From Thermodesulfobium acidiphilum (GTDB lineage: Bacteria; Thermodesulfobiota; Thermodesulfobiia; Thermodesulfobiales; Thermodesulfobiaceae): a DNA stretch of 64,000 nucleotides. This document shows positions 63,081 to 64,000 of this stretch, in pieces. The translations under genes were made by a program, and so were the position numbers. The notes under the pieces were generated by a model, which worked only from the letters and a program-made list of their open reading frames with translations, made no database searches and was not told where the DNA came from. Every line of letters starts with the position of its first letter. Position 1 is the first letter of the stretch. Location: contig NZ_CP020921.1 of the NCBI RefSeq assembly GCF_003057965.1, positions 1,623,001 to 1,687,000 on the forward strand, given 5' to 3'.

Positions 63081-63598
63081 ACCATCCTTTCCTTCTTTAT
63101 CTTCTGCTGGAGATATAAAAGAGCATGTAACAGCGCTTCAGGTCTTGGAGGACATCCAGGAAGATACACGTCAACAGGAACAATCTGGTCTACTCCCTGC
63201 AAAACTGAATAGGTATTAAAAATTCCCCCACTATTTGCACAACTTCCCATTGATATTACATATCTTGGTTGTGGCATCTGATCATAAACTCTTCTCAAAA
63301 CTGGAGCCATTTTTAGTGTTACTGTCCCAGCAACAATCATAAGATCTGCTTGTCTGGGCGATGCCCTAAACAGGATACCAAATCTGTCAAGGTCGTTATG
63401 CGGTGCACCAACAGCCATCATCTCAATAGCACAACACGCAAGGCCAAAAGTCATAGGCCAGAGGGACGATACCCTTCCCCAGTTAACAACCCAATTAATA
63501 GCCTTGTCGATGGGAGAGACAATAGTGTTTAATGCCGGAATTGCTTTTACTCCATCAGCAATTTCTATTTCTCTTTCCTTTACCTCGTTTTCGTTCAT
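63062..63598 (-). CDS. nuoB: Complex I subunit B (cluster N2)
   Basis: 178 residues. The N2 cluster ligands are visible as the tandem Cys pair in [10 protein letters not shown], the Cys of [10 protein letters not shown] and the Cys of [12 protein letters not shown]. NuoB transfers electrons to quinone at the junction of the arms. It is the first gene of the operon, with AAGGAGG 5 nt before the ATG and a promoter upstream. Confidence 0.97.
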   Translation of the reverse strand: MNENEVKEREIEIADGVKAIPALNTIVSPIDKAINWVVNWGRVSSLWPMTFGLACCAIEMMAVGAPHNDLDRFGILFRASPRQADLMIVAGTVTLKMAPVLRRVYDQMPQPRYVISMGSCANSGGIFNTYSVLQGVDQIVPVDVYLPGCPPRPEALLHALLYLQQKIKKERMVWGAWR

Positions 63599-63622
63599 AT
63601 CAACCTCCTTGACAGTTACTAG

Positions 63623-63651
63623 AAATTAAATACACACAATAAATAGTGCAA
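63623..63651 (-). promoter_or_regulatory. Putative promoter of the nuo operon
   Basis: On the minus strand TTGCAC (63651-63646), 17 bp, TAATTT (63628-63623). The start codon of nuoB lies about 25 nt after the -10. The region between the iron-sulfur gene and nuoB (115 bp) has no terminator hairpin, so read-through from upstream is also possible. Confidence 0.4.
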
Positions 63652-63713
63652 TAAATAACACTAAGTGATAAAAACTTTAAAATATTAACATTTATAATAC
63701 TATCATTTTAGAA

Positions 63714-64000
63714 TTATTTTTTCAAAGGTGATATATTCTTCGCAAATTGCTCTCTTTTAATTTGTGATGCCTCACTGGGAGATATGAATTTCAAAGCACC
63801 TGTCGTACATCCTGTAACACATGCAGGCTCTAGCCCTTGATCGATTCTATCCTTACAATAGTCACATTTCATAACCTTACCCGTCTCTGAATTCCACTGG
63901 GGCACTCCCCAGGGACAGGCAGTAATACAGTTCTTACAACCCACGCATAAATCTTCTTTAACGTAAACAATACCATCTTTTGCTCTTTTTATCATCGCAC
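63714..64000 (-). CDS. Ferredoxin-like two-cluster iron-sulfur subunit, cut by right edge
   Basis: At least 95 codons. One ferredoxin motif is C-V-G-C-K-N-C-I-T-A-C-P-W-G-V-P, followed by a second Cys set, MKCDYCKDRIDQGLEPACVTGC. This is the C-terminal half of DmsB/HybA/PhsB-type electron-transfer subunits, which carry four clusters. An ATG at 63995 is inside the window, but the frame stays open to the edge, and the residues before it (G/S-A-M-I-K-R) fit the interior of such a protein. Its catalytic partner would lie upstream, outside the window. Confidence 0.85.
   Translation of the reverse strand, partial: AMIKRAKDGIVYVKEDLCVGCKNCITACPWGVPQWNSETGKVMKCDYCKDRIDQGLEPACVTGCTTGALKFISPSEASQIKREQFAKNISPLKK

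Overview
The window is AT-rich bacterial chromosome with densely packed, often ATGA- or TAATG-coupled genes and frequent GTG and TTG starts. P- and L-ring flagellar genes (flgI, flgH, flgA) point to a diderm. A tungsten-type aldehyde:ferredoxin oxidoreductase, a complex I without its NADH module and a YeiH-type sulfur-anion permease point to an anaerobe with ferredoxin- or sulfur-based metabolism. The overall picture resembles Thermodesulfobium-like sulfate reducers; that placement is inference from memory of the lineage, not a search result. No rRNA, tRNA, insertion sequence or CRISPR array was seen.

Layout. 1-1700: the first 17 codons of a Tat-signal protein, a HAD phosphatase and fabI. 1.7-3.5 kb: glnK-amtB. 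3.7-20.3 kb: one long minus-strand flagellar transcription unit, reading flgF, flgG, flgA, flgH, flgI, flgJ, yvyF-like, flgM, flgN, flgK, flgL, fliW, flgC, fliE, fliF, fliG, fliJ-like, flhA and an RNA uracil methyltransferase. flgB, fliH, fliI, flhB and fliPQR are not in it. 20.5-23.7 kb: a PAS protein with a decayed kinase domain, then an EAL-HDOD protein. 23.8-27.8 kb: AOR with its MoaD-like partner, converging on an OmpR-type two-component system. 28.0-30.5 kb: a 33-residue membrane peptide and a chemoreceptor. 30.5-32.1 kb: a YeiH-type permease coupled to a small Cys protein. 32.4-36.1 kb: nadA-nadB-nadC. 36.1-42.0 kb: DJ-1/PfpI protein, ArsR regulator, an MgtE-N/CBS plus Nramp-like metal operon with an unusual leader, bioB, and a protoglobin-PsiE fusion. 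42.2-45.4 kb: metallo-beta-lactamase protein, YgjP-type protease, gene debris and an O-methyltransferase.

45.5-49.5 kb is a small orphan CRISPR-associated island. A CARF protein and a Cas6-type RAMP protein are transcribed away from a coupled pair of WYL-domain regulators, and the two divergent promoters appear to share one -35 region. No array, cas1/cas2 or effector module is visible, but one solitary CRISPR-repeat-like sequence sits on the 3' end of the CARF gene.

49.5-51.9 kb: MORN-repeat protein, TraT homologue, DtxR-type regulator. 51.9-63.6 kb: a complex I operon in the unusual order B-D-I-A-C-H-J-K-(MrpD/NuoL-like)-two small membrane proteins-(NuoL-like)-M-N, without nuoE, nuoF or nuoG, ended by a strong terminator. 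At the right edge an iron-sulfur protein is cut by the window.

The most unusual items are the leader ORF and long-range hairpin in front of the MgtE-N/Nramp operon, the orphan CARF/Cas6/WYL island, the globin-PsiE fusion, and several small membrane or cysteine-rich proteins tied to larger transport complexes.
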